Of a stretch of 64,000 nucleotides of DNA, positions 34,601-45,900 are shown piece after piece. Below the pieces are notes generated by a model that saw nothing but the letters and a program-made list of their open reading frames with translations, ran no database searches and was not told where the DNA came from. Source of the DNA: Clytia hemisphaerica (Eukaryota; Cnidaria; Hydrozoa; Leptothecata; Clytiidae); the NCBI GenBank assembly GCA_902728285.1, contig CACVBU010000789.1, positions 400,481 through 464,480 on the forward strand, written 5' to 3'. Within the stretch, counting starts at the first letter, position 1; every line of letters begins with the position of its first letter. The translations under genes were made by a program, and so were the position numbers.

Positions 34601-37600
34601 GCTGAATTGGAAAGTGACAAGACTCAACCTAACCATCTGATCATTGCTATTTCCTCTGATCGTGGTCTTTGTGGTGGTATCCATTCTGGTATCTCCAAAG
34701 CCATTCGTGCCAAAACTGCTGACTCTGGTGTAGATACTAAATTAATTATATGCGGGGACAAAGCAAGAAGCATTTTACAAAGAACTCATAGTAAGTTACA
34801 CTGCAGCTTTCTAGATATTTTCCTTTTCTCTAATTCCATGTTCTCAGAGAAATAATAGATACAAGATGCTTGCTTGCAAGCTTGCAAAACTGGGTTTGTG
34901 TTTGAAAGCAGTGTAAGTTATTTTCATTGACAAACCAATTTTTATTTTGTTTTGAGTGAGATTATTTTTAACCTATAACTTTCTGTTGTTTGATAGTGGA
35001 ATGACATAACGAAAATGTGAACTATTTTTACAACTTTCAGGCAATGATATTCTGTTTCACATGAATGAGTTGGGCCGTAAACCACCACTTTTTGAAGAAG
35101 CCTCATTTGTTGCGGAACAAGTTTTAGATTCTGGATATGAATTTGATTCTGGTGAAATGATGTTCAATAAATTCAAGTAAGTTGCTTTCTTTTACCGCCT
35201 ATCTCATAGCTGATGACATACATTTCATATTTTGCCCTTAAACTTTCCCAGTACTTTTTTCCCCTTTTACGCAACCATGGATTTGTTATAGAGACTCTGG
35301 ATAAACATCAAATTGAATGAAACGGTGGAGAGCGAAGTATTTTCTTTCCATCGTTTCAGAAAACAATCGATTTACAGGTTTCGCCCGCAAAGGACAACTG
35401 TCATGGTGGGTGGAAGGACTCTGATTAACAAAAAAGATTAATACTTTCTTATTTCTCAAAAATGTTTTTCTAGTGTCTATAATAATTCCTTGATGTAACT
35501 AATTATCTTCCATCAAGACGGACCCTCTATCTAGGTTCAGACTACTGGCACTTATCAGCAAGCTGGGAAGGTTATAGTTCAAACTGAACTTCAATACAGT
35601 GTAGTGCAACCATTAGACAAACTATAATGCTCGTAATGAATCTGATTCTAACCCATTAATGCTGTATTTTTATTTATTTTTTTATTTATTCTTTATTTAA
35701 CGTTGGTACAAAACAAAATAGTACAAAAGACTAATTCAAACCAACATGACAATCTAATATTTACTTATAATAGTAAATAATATAGGATAAAAATTCTAAA
35801 AACATTAAAAGATTGAGCACAGTTTGCAAGAACAATATATTTTTGCTTTCAAAATTTTTGTTTTAAAGCATTCTAATGATTCAGATGTTTTGGTCTCATT
35901 GGGCAATCTATTCCAAGCCTGTCCTGCCCGATAGTTAAAGGAGTTCAAGCAAACTGCATTTTTTGGCAGTGGAAGTTTAATTTGAGCGCCTCTTCTAAGT
36001 TTTGGAAGACGTGGGGAATCGTTATCCTCATCATCACTCCCTGTTTCACGCTGGATAATTTCAAACTGGTCCCAGCCTAGTTTATTTCCGATATTATTGA
36101 CGCTCTTATAAACTTCCACTAACATGAGTTGGAGGTTTTGAGTATGGATAGACGCACAATTTGCTTTAACCAAAAGCTCGTCATAATCAAGATTTAGAAG
36201 ATTTTCTTTAGCTCTAAGAGCTCTGTAGTGAGCTTCAGTCAAAAGATTGTGTGCCATCTTACTGCAAAACATCCAAATGAGAGGGCAATACTTAAAGGTA
36301 GATAATATAAAACTATTAAATAATAAGTCTGCCTGATCTTGGTTCAAATATGATCTCATTCTCAGGATAGATTTAGTTTTTTTGAGAGGCTTTCTTACAT
36401 AGATCCTGAATATGAGTATAAAATGATAAAGCACTGTCGATAGTTATACCAAGAAGAAGAGCATTCTCAGAAGATATTAGTGAAAAATTTCCTATGTCAA
36501 TAGATATATTTGCATTTTTAGTACCTGGAAATAACATCTGGAACTTCTCCGGATTGGCTACAAGAGAGTTATGTTCAAACCAAGCGAGAATAACTTGCAA
36601 GTTTAATTTTAAGGCTTCAATGACTTCTTGCAAGGAAGAAGCACATTTATGAAGAGTATTATCATCGGCGAAGTTACAGAGGTCATCTTCATTTACAAAT
36701 AAAATAAATCATTGATAAAAACATTGAAAAGGATTGGACCTAAAACAGATCCTTGAGGCACTCCAAATAGCAAAGGTAGCCAACTACTGTAAGATGAACC
36801 CACTCTGACCCTGTGTTTCCTATTTGAAAGATAGCTATGGATAAGAGCGAGGCTTTTATTTCCAAGTCCATACGCATGAAGTTTAGCGATTAGAAGATCA
36901 TGAGGCAAGCAGTCAAAGGCTTTAGACAAATCCATCAGAATTGCTCCAATTTTCTCAGAATTAGAAAGCGACATCTGCCATTTTCGCAACATGTTAAGTA
37001 AAGCACTCTGTGTGCTATACTGTTTGCGAAAACCACAGAGTTTAGTAGAGAAGAAGGATTCGAGAAAAATGTTTAATTGTTTCGATATTAGTTTTTCAAA
37101 GATTTTTGCCGGGGAAGGGAGCAAACTGACGGGTCTGTAGTTATCCTTGTCATGCTTGCTTTTCTTTTTATGGACTGGGATAATATCAGCCTGCTTCAAG
37201 CTATCAGGAAAATGTTGTGATTCAAGACTGTGGTTGAAACACGATGTCAGTGTAGGAGCACAAACAAATTTGGCTAACTTTATGATCTTAGTAGGATCGT
37301 ATCGATTAATTAAACCTCCTCTTTTTTCCAGCTCTGTTGTATCATACAGCGTTACTGAACAAGATATCTTCTCTTTCAACAGCTTGAGTACTGCTGGTAA
37401 GTAGGTGTTGATTAATCAGAAATACTTGTTTGTAAGCATCAAAGATCTATCAAAAGAGACTTTTAAATTTAGAGGTATAGCTGGGTATGGATCCCAAAAT
37501 GCAGAAAAATAACCATAAGATTGACAATAGATGACTTCTTTACTAACGTTTTATAGCATGTGCTCACAATGATGTTTTGGGGTGCGAGGGTTCATTGATT

Positions 37601-38808
37601 TGCCTGGGTAATAAATAACTAAATAAATTTAAAACCAACATTATTATTAAAAAAAACAAATTTTATTTCTATAGAAACCATGTTACAATATGATGACGTA
37701 GATGAAGATGTGTTGCGCAATTACCACGAATTCTCCCTTGCCAACATCGTTTTCTATGGAATGAAAGAAAGCGCATGCTCAGAACAATCTGCAAGAATGA
37801 CTGCTATGGACAATGCTACTAAGAATGCTGGTATGCTTTTTTGTTATCCTCTATTTTTGAAGTCTCGTTAAATTCATCTTCATGAAATGCGCCATGGGAT
37901 CATCCTCCCAGGAAGATGGGGGAATCAACTTTTGCCCTGGAGGGGGAAATAAATATTTTCACCTTGATGGGGGGCTAGTGCAAATGGTGGACTAGTGCAA
38001 ATGGTGGATTTCAGGAAATTTTATGGGAAGTGGGGGTAGAGGATAAGTATAATATTTCAAATAGATGATTAAATGTGTCTATATTTCCAGCATTTGTGCG
38101 TTCATTGCAGGAAATTGTTAAGTTTTAGTTAAGTTATTATGTAGAATAAAGAGAATCGGTTGGTCACAAAAATAGTCTTCCAATAGGGGCAACCCTGGAA
38201 AAAGGGTAGGTGGGGAAGAAGACCAAATGGGGGTTTTAGGCCCCTGGAGGACACCATGTAGCACCATTGCAATGTCTTCTAGCATTACATCACGGACCCA
38301 ACAGCTGATTGGTTGTGACAAGTGACGTATTGACTGATTTTATGTCACTTACAACCAATCAGCTGTTGGGCCCATTGTGTGATGTCAAAGACATTGCAGT
38401 GATGCAAATCATGAATATGCAAGAGGAAATCTACACGGCGTCAATTTCCAATAGAATTGATTTGAATTTTGCTTTACATAAAACCTTTGATTTAAGCTTG
38501 ATGGCTTCTCTGGGATCTTTGTCCCTGTAAAAAGGGTTTAAAATTTGTAAATTCAAAACTAGTTGCAACACGCTTTCATTTGTTCGGTCAATTTGTCTTG
38601 CTTTAAGAATGGCGTTTTAAGTGCTCTTTAAACAGCATTGAGCTCTACCAATTCATAAAAAGATTCTGAAATAATTTTCTTTTTCATACCACCAGGTGAC
38701 ATGATTGACCGTCTCCGAATCACCTACAACAGAACACGTCAAGCCGTCATCACCACAGAATTGACCGAAATCATCTCTGGTTGTGTTGCCCTAGAAACTG
38801 CTGACTAA
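19683..38808 (+). CDS. ATP5F1C: ATP synthase F1 subunit gamma, mitochondrial (8 exons)
   Basis: Exons: 19683-19729, 33662-33717, 33821-33952, 34587-34790, 35041-35176, 37332-37396, 37675-37830, 38696-38808. Phases agree throughout; 909 nt, 302 aa, the family's normal size. The product is the rotating central stalk of F1Fo-ATP synthase in the mitochondrial matrix. The N-terminus ([20 protein letters not shown], then LFSST) is a basic, Ser/Ala-rich targeting peptide. Family motifs: [20 protein letters not shown] (N-terminal coiled-coil helix), [19 protein letters not shown]-like [23 protein letters not shown] and the C-terminal helix [18 protein letters not shown]. The PROSITE-type signature usually has G-A after the last of these; here it is G-C. 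The start context CAAAATGGCCGC resembles the TISU initiator found in many mitochondrial genes. AATAAA follows three bases after the stop (38811-38816). Confidence 0.97.
20258..20850. mobile_element. 593-bp Harbinger-like MITE with TTA duplication
   Basis: The ends are GGGGTCACTCACATATCGAT and its reverse complement, with inverted matching through the CACGACTAACGTCAA block (about 50 bp). TTA flanks both sides (20255-20257, 20851-20853). A 3-bp TWA duplication and a GGGG start fit a PIF/Harbinger-type non-autonomous element. ATP5F1C intron 1. Confidence 0.8.
20877..21386. mobile_element. 510-bp TIR element carrying a tRNA-like sequence
   Basis: The left end GGTTGGCAAACGATATCATA is answered by TATGATATCGTCTGCCAACC at the right. 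AGA flanks both sides (20874-20876, 21387-21389). It contains a reverse-strand tRNA-like segment (21032-21113) and two telomere-like CCCTAA units near 21295. ATP5F1C intron 1, about 25 bp from the previous MITE. Confidence 0.7.
21032..21113 (-). tRNA. tRNA-Thr(UGU)-like sequence, probably a pseudogene
   Basis: Read on the - strand it has an A-box-like stretch (TTGGCGTAAGCGG), an anticodon loop TTTGTAA (anticodon TGT, Thr) and a B box GGTTCGAGCC. The acceptor ends GTCTC / GAGAC pair over five bases and then mismatch, and the anticodon stem has one mismatch. Imperfect stems and the position inside a TIR element argue for a tRNA-derived module rather than a working gene. Confidence 0.5.
21661..22975. 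mobile_element. Mutator-like non-autonomous element with 10-bp target duplication
   Basis: A perfect 10-bp duplication AATAAATGGG lies at 21651-21660 and 22976-22985. The terminal inverted repeats are (T/C)GGCTAGTTCGAAACACGGG followed by GC-rich CACGGGGCACGGGG blocks. Target duplications of 9-11 bp are characteristic of MULEs. No transposase is present. A second element (22038-22428) is nested inside. Confidence 0.8.
22038..22428. mobile_element. 391-bp C-run MITE nested in the Mutator-like element
   Basis: The ends are CATAGTTTGCA and TGCAAACTATG, with GATAGT duplicated at 22032-22037 and 22429-22434. Inside, short CCCCCCCT runs recur at least eight times and are often paired with a preceding ATATACCCAT or ATTCCCAT block. 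Confidence 0.8.
23576..24230 (+). pseudogene. Penelope-like RT C-terminus plus GIY-YIG endonuclease, frameshifted
   Basis: The first frame (23576-24022) opens with [10 protein letters not shown] and continues through [19 protein letters not shown] and [12 protein letters not shown], typical of the C-terminal part of PLE reverse transcriptases. After 24022 the frame is lost. A second frame from about 24105 reads [20 protein letters not shown] then LEERTLEH, a GIY-YIG endonuclease motif with the zinc-type Cys pair. At least two frame changes separate the two parts, so the copy cannot encode a full protein. Confidence 0.8.
24595..24653 (+). ncRNA. hammerhead ribozyme motif in the Penelope-like element
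   Basis: The invariant core is present: CTGATGA (24603-24609), a stem II of GGTCTT pairing with AAGACC, and GAAA with the following C (24629-24633). The T-rich stretch before the core (24595-24602) can pair with TTAAATAAAA at 24644-24653, which would close stem I and place the ATA cleavage triplet at 24641-24643. Hammerhead motifs are documented in Penelope-like elements. Activity of this weak, AT-rich copy is inference. Confidence 0.7.
24852..26200. other. intronic stretch with no recognised feature
   Basis: Within ATP5F1C intron 1. Short frames are present but none shows recognisable protein sequence. A 21-bp direct duplication (TATCTCCAAACTTCTTTTT repeated) lies at about 25909-25948. Confidence 0.4.
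26746..29298. mobile_element. 2.55-kb foldback element with internal 180-bp repeats, inserted in the LINE
   Basis: The ends are CAGGCTGCATCATTTGA and its exact reverse complement, flanked by ATAATG (26740-26745, 29299-29304). The arms mirror one another for roughly 1 kb with small differences. The inner half is made of about 180-bp units marked by a TTCCATAATGGCGGACATA-like core: two in one orientation (about 27546, 27729) and four in the other (about 27963, 28153, 28331, 28513). No coding sequence is evident. An ambiguous base (n) at about 27780 lies at the arm/loop border. Large inverted arms built of tandem subrepeats are the hallmark of foldback transposons. Confidence 0.85.
29350..30725 (-). 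pseudogene. LINE reverse transcriptase, frameshifted remnant
   Basis: The frame 30510-30109 carries [47 protein letters not shown] and [20 protein letters not shown], which are RT fingers/palm motifs up to the first catalytic Asp region. The frame 29700-29350 holds the thumb-side tail ([20 protein letters not shown]). The region between, where the (F/Y)xDD box would be expected, is broken, and the residues before 30510 are in another frame. Confidence 0.8.
30741..33661. other. end of ATP5F1C intron 1; one small hairpin element, otherwise unrecognised
   Basis: Contents: a hairpin MITE at 31597-31703 (described separately); a 400-bp tract around 31880-32280 rich in CAATTGAA / AATCGAAC-type motifs; and a partial match to the 31.6-kb hairpin arm at about 33023 (GGAAGGTCAGAATCACT). 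The open frame at 33062-33490 has no recognisable motif. Confidence 0.4.
31597..31703. mobile_element. 107-bp hairpin MITE
   Basis: The arms AGAGGAATA...AGGAAGGT(T/C)GGAATCACTGAT are inverted around a short loop (about 31640-31665). No clear target duplication was found. Confidence 0.6.
35665..37304 (-). mobile_element. 5'-truncated LINE fragment in ATP5F1C intron 5
   Basis: Minus-strand RT sequence starts at about 37304 ([17 protein letters not shown]) and continues through [41 protein letters not shown] and [20 protein letters not shown]. The remainder follows in shifted frames (36633-36373, 36434-35805) with the tail [20 protein letters not shown]. An A/T-rich (AATAAA-like) tail ends near 35665. 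The frames are broken, so it is dead. Its truncated 5' end stops within about 28 bp of the acceptor of exon 6. Confidence 0.8.
38268..38398. mobile_element. 131-bp hairpin MITE
   Basis: CAATGTCTT...CAACAGCTGATTGGTTGT is mirrored by ACAACCAATCAGCTGTTG...AAGACATTG around a loop near 38325-38345. ATP5F1C intron 7. Confidence 0.65.
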
Positions 38809-39964
38809 GCAATAAAAATGTCAACACTAGCAATATTAATTATAAATATTTTTAAATTTTTTTTGGAATCCCACAACATCGTTTTTTTCCAACCCAACCA
38901 AAGTATGAAAATTTGTAGAAAATGTTTTTTTCAAATTTCTGTTTTAAAAATTGACCATATAAAATTTAAAAAACTTCATTGTTTACTTTTTCACCAATGA
39001 ATTGACCCCGAAAAAGGTGCTGTTTTGAAATGTGAACTGTTTTGGTGACTCGTAGTTTAGCAGTCTTGGTGGCCATCGAATTTTACTTTATGAAACGTCT
39101 GTTTTTTATTATGATCTATCTATCATAAAATGTACTTTTTGGTCTCCGAAAAAACAATTTGCGATCATGTACCAGTATGATTTAAAAAATGACATTTAAA
39201 AAAAACTATTGCTCTGTTGTTTTGAATAGTTTGCATCTTAAGCCAACGGGGAAGTGATGTTAAGTTTAATAAATGTATTTTTCATGATTGCCTGTCTTTA
39301 TCAGCAAACTAAAGAGTTAATTCTTTCTTTTGATAACTGATCCATGATGGTGATGATAATGATTTCTTAGCATGTGGTATAATATAGCATGACGTAATGC
39401 GAACAGCAATAAAAGTAAGTAATGGGATATTTTTATCTTTGTAATGCTAATAAGAATTCTATCGTCTTTGAGAGTCATTAAAAAAATACAGTCTGGGAGT
39501 TTTATATGTCGGAGTTTAATATTTCGTTATTTTCGTCTTGTAGTATATTTTAGATCTTTAAGTATAATAACATCTTTACTTTTGTTTGTTGGGTTAAATC
39601 TACTGACTAATCTTGTAAAGAACATGTTGTTTTTATCTCATCAAATTCGTAACAACTTAATAGCATATGATAACTAGTACCTGATTAACTAGTAGATATA
39701 CATTCTTTTGAAACTGTATCTTGAAGCATCACTCTTTGGTTTATACCAAATCTTAATTTTGGCTATGTTGTTTGTTTTAGTCACAATACAATGTTTACTC
39801 GAGTTTTAGGTAAAATGTTATTATGAACTGTTATAAGACCCATTATGAGCTTGTAACGCTTGGTGTTTGTATGACCTTGAAGGCATCACCCCCTTGGTTA
39901 TAACTCGAGTCATTGTCCTTGTCCCTGTCTCAAAACAATGTTTTTTCCAGTTTCAGGTAACATT
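38809..39964. other. ATP5F1C 3' flank and upstream region of the receptor-like gene
   Basis: AATAAA at 38811-38816 predicts a very short ATP5F1C 3' UTR. The rest is AT-rich with no recognised gene. At about 39788-39890 it contains a decayed copy of the first coding exon of the next gene (entered separately). Confidence 0.5.
39788..39890 (+). pseudogene. decayed tandem copy of the signal-peptide exon
   Basis: The order of blocks ACAATGTTT, TTTTAGGTAA, CATTATGAG, TAACGCTTGGTGTTTGT and TGACCTT matches the functional exon and its acceptor at about 39935-40010, 130-147 bp downstream. Here the frame meets a TAA soon after the aligned ATG (ATGAGCTTGTAA), so it cannot serve as the coding start. Confidence 0.65.
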
Positions 39965-42900
39965 ATGATCCAGTATGAGTTCCTAACGCTTGGTGTTTGT
40001 TTGACCTTATTTGGCATTGGTGCTGGTGATTTTATTGAACGTCAAGAAATTGGTGACTACTTCCAAGGTGATGAATCATTCCAACGAGGTGTGAGTTGCA
40101 AATTGAACAACCCTACACAAGTAACTGGAGAAATATTTGGAGACAGTCAATGTATCAATGATTACAGGATAGAGTTTGGTAAGAACATGTTTTTTATAAG
40201 CATAACGCTTATAAGCATACGAAGGCTCAGATTTGCAGATTTCCTAAGCATATACCAGCCTGAATTTTTTATCATGTCAATTTTTTCTGTTCAAAAATGT
40301 TTGGAACTGTGCAAGTAAAAGAAGACATTCCACGACTAGCCACCAATAATTTTTTCAAAAATGGTTATTTTGCAAAATGCTAAGTTTCTCTTTTTTAATT
40401 TGTCATAATTGTCTTTTATGCGCAGGTTTTGAGTGTATTTTTAAGCAATTTAGAGCTCAAATTTTCAAAATCCCCCCCCCTGGTTGGCCCTCGCGGTGTC
40501 ACTAAACTTCAGCCCCCTCCCCCCCAATATGAAAATGCTTCCTACGGCACTGAGCATATGCTATGCCTGGATGCTTTAAAAGCTTAAGTAAGCATAATCG
40601 ATGGTTATAAAAAAAACATGTTCATGGTGAGGCACAAAAAGGTTTCGCTCTTACAGGTATATTTTCTCGAGGTCTAAAAATTTTAAAAGAAAATACTTTT
40701 CCATTAGAAAAAAGAAAGTGAAACTTAAATTTTGATGAGCCATTTATTAGATTTGGTTCTATAGATCAAAAGTTATGTTTAAGAATGAAGACTTTCTTTC
40801 AGAAAGACCTCGAAAATGTTAAAAATCAACCGATTAAATTTGTATTTAAAATTGACAATCGCAATAAGCCTTCTGCATAATTATCAGCATTTGATAGTAG
40901 TTAAACACACAAATTTGGAAACTTTACTGTCGAAAAGGTTTAAAATCATCATCAGATCATTTTAATTTGTTTTTATCGAACTTTTCTTCAGATTTTCAGT
41001 TGCAGCATGGTTATAGACTGGATAAAGTCAATGTAAAGATGGATATCGAAACCATGAATGGGCTCTTCCAGAAAAAATCCGTTCATGGGGGGTGGAGGAT
41101 ATTATTATTTTTTTCATGAATTACCCCTGGACATTTTGATTTTTAACCCCCTGGACACGGGTTATACCCCTGGACAAACATCAAATCAACCCCGTGGACA
41201 CAAAAAATTACCCCCTGGACATTGCAATTTTTTGGCATTTTTTCAATACCCCTGGACAATTCATCCTCCACCCCCCATGAACGGATTTTTTCTGGAAGAG
41301 CCCAATATGATGAATTTGACCAGCTATTTTGGCATTTTCCAAAAAATTCTTCCTAGCATTGGGAAATTTCTTTTCATAAAAAAAATCACCACCAAAGTGA
41401 CCAGCACAGCAAATTATCTTTTTTTAACGGTCAAATCAAAAACATGATATATCCTTTAATCAGATTGGTTGATTTTCAACGTTTTTTTTTTTTCTGAAAT
41501 TGAAAATAAGTTTTTTAGTCATTTAAACACAACTTTTGATCTATAATGAACCAATTTAATAAATAACGCATCAAAATTTAAGTTTATCTTATCTTTCTTC
41601 TTTCGTATGAACATTCTTAGAAGCTTAATTATAAAAGCTTTAATTCTTCTCAGAATGTGGCGCCATAGATTTGGATGGATCTACGACAATCAAATTCATT
41701 AGTTCACAGGATGTGAATAATACTATTTTCAAGTTGACTGGATTAAGATTGTGTGACACATCAGATGACGTGGAATTCGTTTACCAACCATGGGGATATG
41801 GCGAATGGATAGACGTTGGAGATATTAGTAGTTCATTGGCTTTGATTGATCACAAACGAAAGGTTTGTTGATTTTAATTAGATGATGACTTTCAAAAAAA
41901 ATTCAATTGTTGATCACTTAGCAGATACCTCTTTTTTGACGATATTCAAATGTGGATCAATTTACGCAAATTACGCGAGTTTTTCCGAAAATTCGAGAAA
42001 TTTAATGAAAATCAAAGAAATTAATTGAAAAAGGGACCTCAAATTTTAATAAACGGTAGAGCCTAATGACCGGGGGTTTATTAGACACCTGAGAGTATTA
42101 AGCTTTATACAATCTGTCTTTTAAATACCTTTGAGATACCACGGATAACTTATTCTACGGTTCTTGATTTTACAACAGGAGATCCAGTTTCAATTTCGAC
42201 GTCTATGGTCAGGGCAACTCTTGAAAATTGGCATCAAATGTTATAAGAAAGATGGTAGTAAGCGAGTTCTTTTGCCAGCGTCTTGTGCTGTGGTCAAACA
42301 TGAAGGCTCGACTACATGTAAGTCCTTTTTACGTAGAATCCTGAAACAACGAATTTTTGTACCTTCTCTGAAGGGATAAGCTCTAAAAAAGAAACCTGGA
42401 ATCGGCTGTTGAAGAAATTTAAATTTCTATACCATACACACTTGAGAATTTGCATAATTGGGCAAAGGTAGTCTAAATAGATTACGACGCCCCTCAAAAT
42501 AACATCACAAATGATGACACACTTAAGAATTCGCATAATCGTAAACCGCTACTTAATTTTTGTTTTCTACACGATTTCACATTGTTAAATCAGCATTTAT
42601 TCCATTTAGATTTCATTGAATTCTAAAGCATTCCCCTTTAGCTCTTTGTAACTCAAATAGTCACTCGAATCCCTATCAGCATTGAGCTGTGGAGAATGGG
42701 CTGTAATTACAAGGTTCTGACTATACCTCCTACCTTCCTCTTTTAAGTACACAGATAGAATTTAATAATGTAAGATTACTCGATATCACATGGCTTTGAA
42801 AATTCGATTATTTCTTAATTTAAAAATTGGCTTTGTCCTGTCATATGACACTTAAATTAAAGTATTCATCGAAAATTTTAATTTTTAATAGATTTAACTG

Positions 42901-45900
42901 AAAAGTGCATGAAACTTGAATGGGATTTTGCTAAACTCATCAAGTCACTAAGTATAAATATTTGTTCAATTTCTTTGCAGTACCTATAAAGAAATCAATG
43001 TTCGGGATGGGACCAGACCCTCCAACAACGACAACAACCACAACAACAACATCAACTACGACAACCACCACAACTACGACTACGACAACCGAATCTTCCT
43101 CTTCCACTAGTAAGGCTCCAGGAACGACAGATGTTAGGGAAACGACAAACCTACCGACAACGACGACTAAGCCTCCCGACTTTATCCACCGATCAGCATC
43201 GGGAGATTATTGCACTAACGATGAATGTAATTGTAGGAAGAATCAGGGAACATATCTCAACAACCTTGGCAATAAAGATAGATGTGTTAGTTCGTATACC
43301 AAGCAATTTAGTAAGTCTTGATTATATATATTTTTTATTTTGCGAACAACAAGTTTCGAGAGGCAGAGAATTCAAGAAATTTCGCGCATTTAAGGGCTCT
43401 GACCATAGTCCGAAAATTGATTTTGGTATTTGAACATAAAAGTTATATTTCAGGTTCCTTAACACTTTTAACAAAGAATTGCCTTTATAAATTACTTTTT
43501 AATCGAACCCCTTAAGAGTAATTAAGAATTTAATTGCAAAAATGACGTTATGAACTTTAAAAAGATGTTAATAATATGTTGCATCACCCTCTTTTACAAA
43601 AAGTGCTTAGTTTTAATGGGTAACTAACTTTTTTGTTTCAAAATTTCTTTACACTGTCCGCAAAGAATTGAACTATTTTAAATTTTGCGGAAAATTTTTC
43701 TAAAAAGGTGTGTCAAAAGTTATTACTGTTTTTTTAAGCAAAATTTGGATGAAAAATTGATGAAAAACCACTATTTTGAAGATTTCGAGACAAAGAAGCA
43801 TTTACAAAAATTTTCCGCAAAAATTTTTATTGTTCGGTAAAAGATACACCATCTACTGCAAAAAAATTTTCAAAATGTTTTTTCCTCGCCGAAACTAAGC
43901 TCTTCAAAGTTGAAATACTCTTCCTCGCAAAAGTCTTCATTTTCTTCTTCATCAAACTTTTTCAATGCAATTTTTGAATTTTCAGATTCAGGAATAGTTT
44001 GTCTAACAGAAAATGTATAACATGCCATAGTTTTGTTGGTTACATCAGTCAGAAAACACATTTTAAACACGGCAATTATGAAAAATTCACTATGGCCAGA
44101 GCCCTTAAGTTTCACGATTGTTACTTTATGAATAAAATTTACGGAAAAACTTCTGCGGTTTTTTGAAAGTCTTTATTTCTAATTTCAACGATGGCTTCTT
44201 AATAAAGACGACAATTGAAAGCATTAAAGAATATATTAATTTTTTTGCTTAAATTCATTGATTTTTTATGTAATTTCCAGTCATTTAGAGACCTAATTTT
44301 TTAAATGATCTACTTCCTAATTATGAGGCGGATTTCAAGAAAACAAAACGAAATTGTGAATCATATTTTCAGATTGCGAAATTGCATCCAACAGCCAATT
44401 CAACATTTTGACTGTAGTTGAGAATGAAGTTCAGGTGATACTTAACAAGACGTGTTCAAAACAAGCAACATTCGATGTCTTTGTATGGGATGGTGACTGG
44501 AAATCGTTGCATTCTTCTAAAGTGGAATCTCTATTCACTGTTGAAGAGACTAACAATCAAGACCAGGTCAGAATGTATTTTGAGACCTGAACAAGTTGAT
44601 TGAAATCCTTTAGTTGCTTTTCACTCTTTTTAAAGTAGGATGCCTTAAAGACAAAGAATTCCCGTTAATTCAAATCTGCCTATTAATTGAAATTTTCAGG
44701 TCCGATTACCAAACAGCTAAGCAGTCTTTCTGTATGAAAGTCTTTTTCTTGTAAACTCCTTTCTCAAGCGCCTACATACATAACTGATAAGTAATGCACT
44801 AAAGCTATTATACATTATAAATTTTTTGAGATGATGTAGTTTGCGATACATTTGAGAGTCATGTATGTATGTACGTTTATCTTCAGATTGTTAAACCTTC
44901 TTTGATCTTACTTTCTATCAGATGACAATCAGATTCACCAAGCATTTATCAGGGATCGTTATCAAGATCACCATCAAATGTCCAGAAGAAGCAGTCCTCT
45001 CATCTGACTGCTTTGTTGTTAAGTTCAATGGGTCGACTACAGGTAATCCCTCTATAAAAATCGCTGTTTTGGAAATATCCAGTTTTGCTATCAATTTTAG
45101 CGATGGTTACTTTATTGGGATAAATTTTCGCGGATATTAAATTTCACGTTTGGACTTATTTGCGAAATTTTAAGATTTCGTTAAGTCCACGGATGGCACT
45201 ATTGGGAGACAACATTTTTCACGATTTTGTTCTTTTTACTGTCAAATCATGCATTTTGGTCCGCGAGAACTGCGAAGTTTTATCCCCTTATAATATTTTC
45301 CCCATTAAAATACTCGTGGTTGAATGGACTAGTCTTGATCCAAGCCATCTGGTCGAATGATATTGATATTTTGATTACACAAGACTTCTAGAATGGACAT
45401 CATGTACTGTAATAAAAATTTGGTACGCTGCAAGTTCTGAAGGATTGGAGCCACTTCTTGAACGAAAGTTAAAAACAGGCTCCAAAAAAAAAGCACAAAA
45501 TATTTCTCCCATTTTCAATTAGAAATGGTGAATTTTGACCTGATCAACAAGATATTGGAGCCTTCAACAACAACAACGACAACTTCACCAACTCTTGATA
45601 CACTGACGTCTACAGATGAATCTGAGGTACGGTCTTCGCTCACTCCATTTTTCAAAACTTTAACTGACAAAATTCTCCATGATATAATACATCCATCCCT
45701 GTCTCACAGTCCCCTGTTAATCCTTTTCCAATAGCAGAGATAAAGTTTCCTATCGGGATAGAAATTATATTGTTTCAAGCTTACAATATCTAGTCGGGAT
45801 GGTTTTTGAGTGTAATTTTTACATTGAATGTTGAATGGGGATGAAATTAAAGTCAATTTCCCAGTGGGGCTGAAATGGAAGGGTATTTTACGCACCGGGG

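Noticed and set aside
39938..39964. Upstream in-frame ATG for the receptor-like gene
   Set aside because: Translation from it would read through a TTTTTTCCAG acceptor; starting at 39965 gives a clean signal peptide.
43870..44115. 81-codon acidic frame on the minus strand
   Set aside because: Overlaps the right end and target duplication of the TTAA element; no homology recognised and its borders do not suit a gene.
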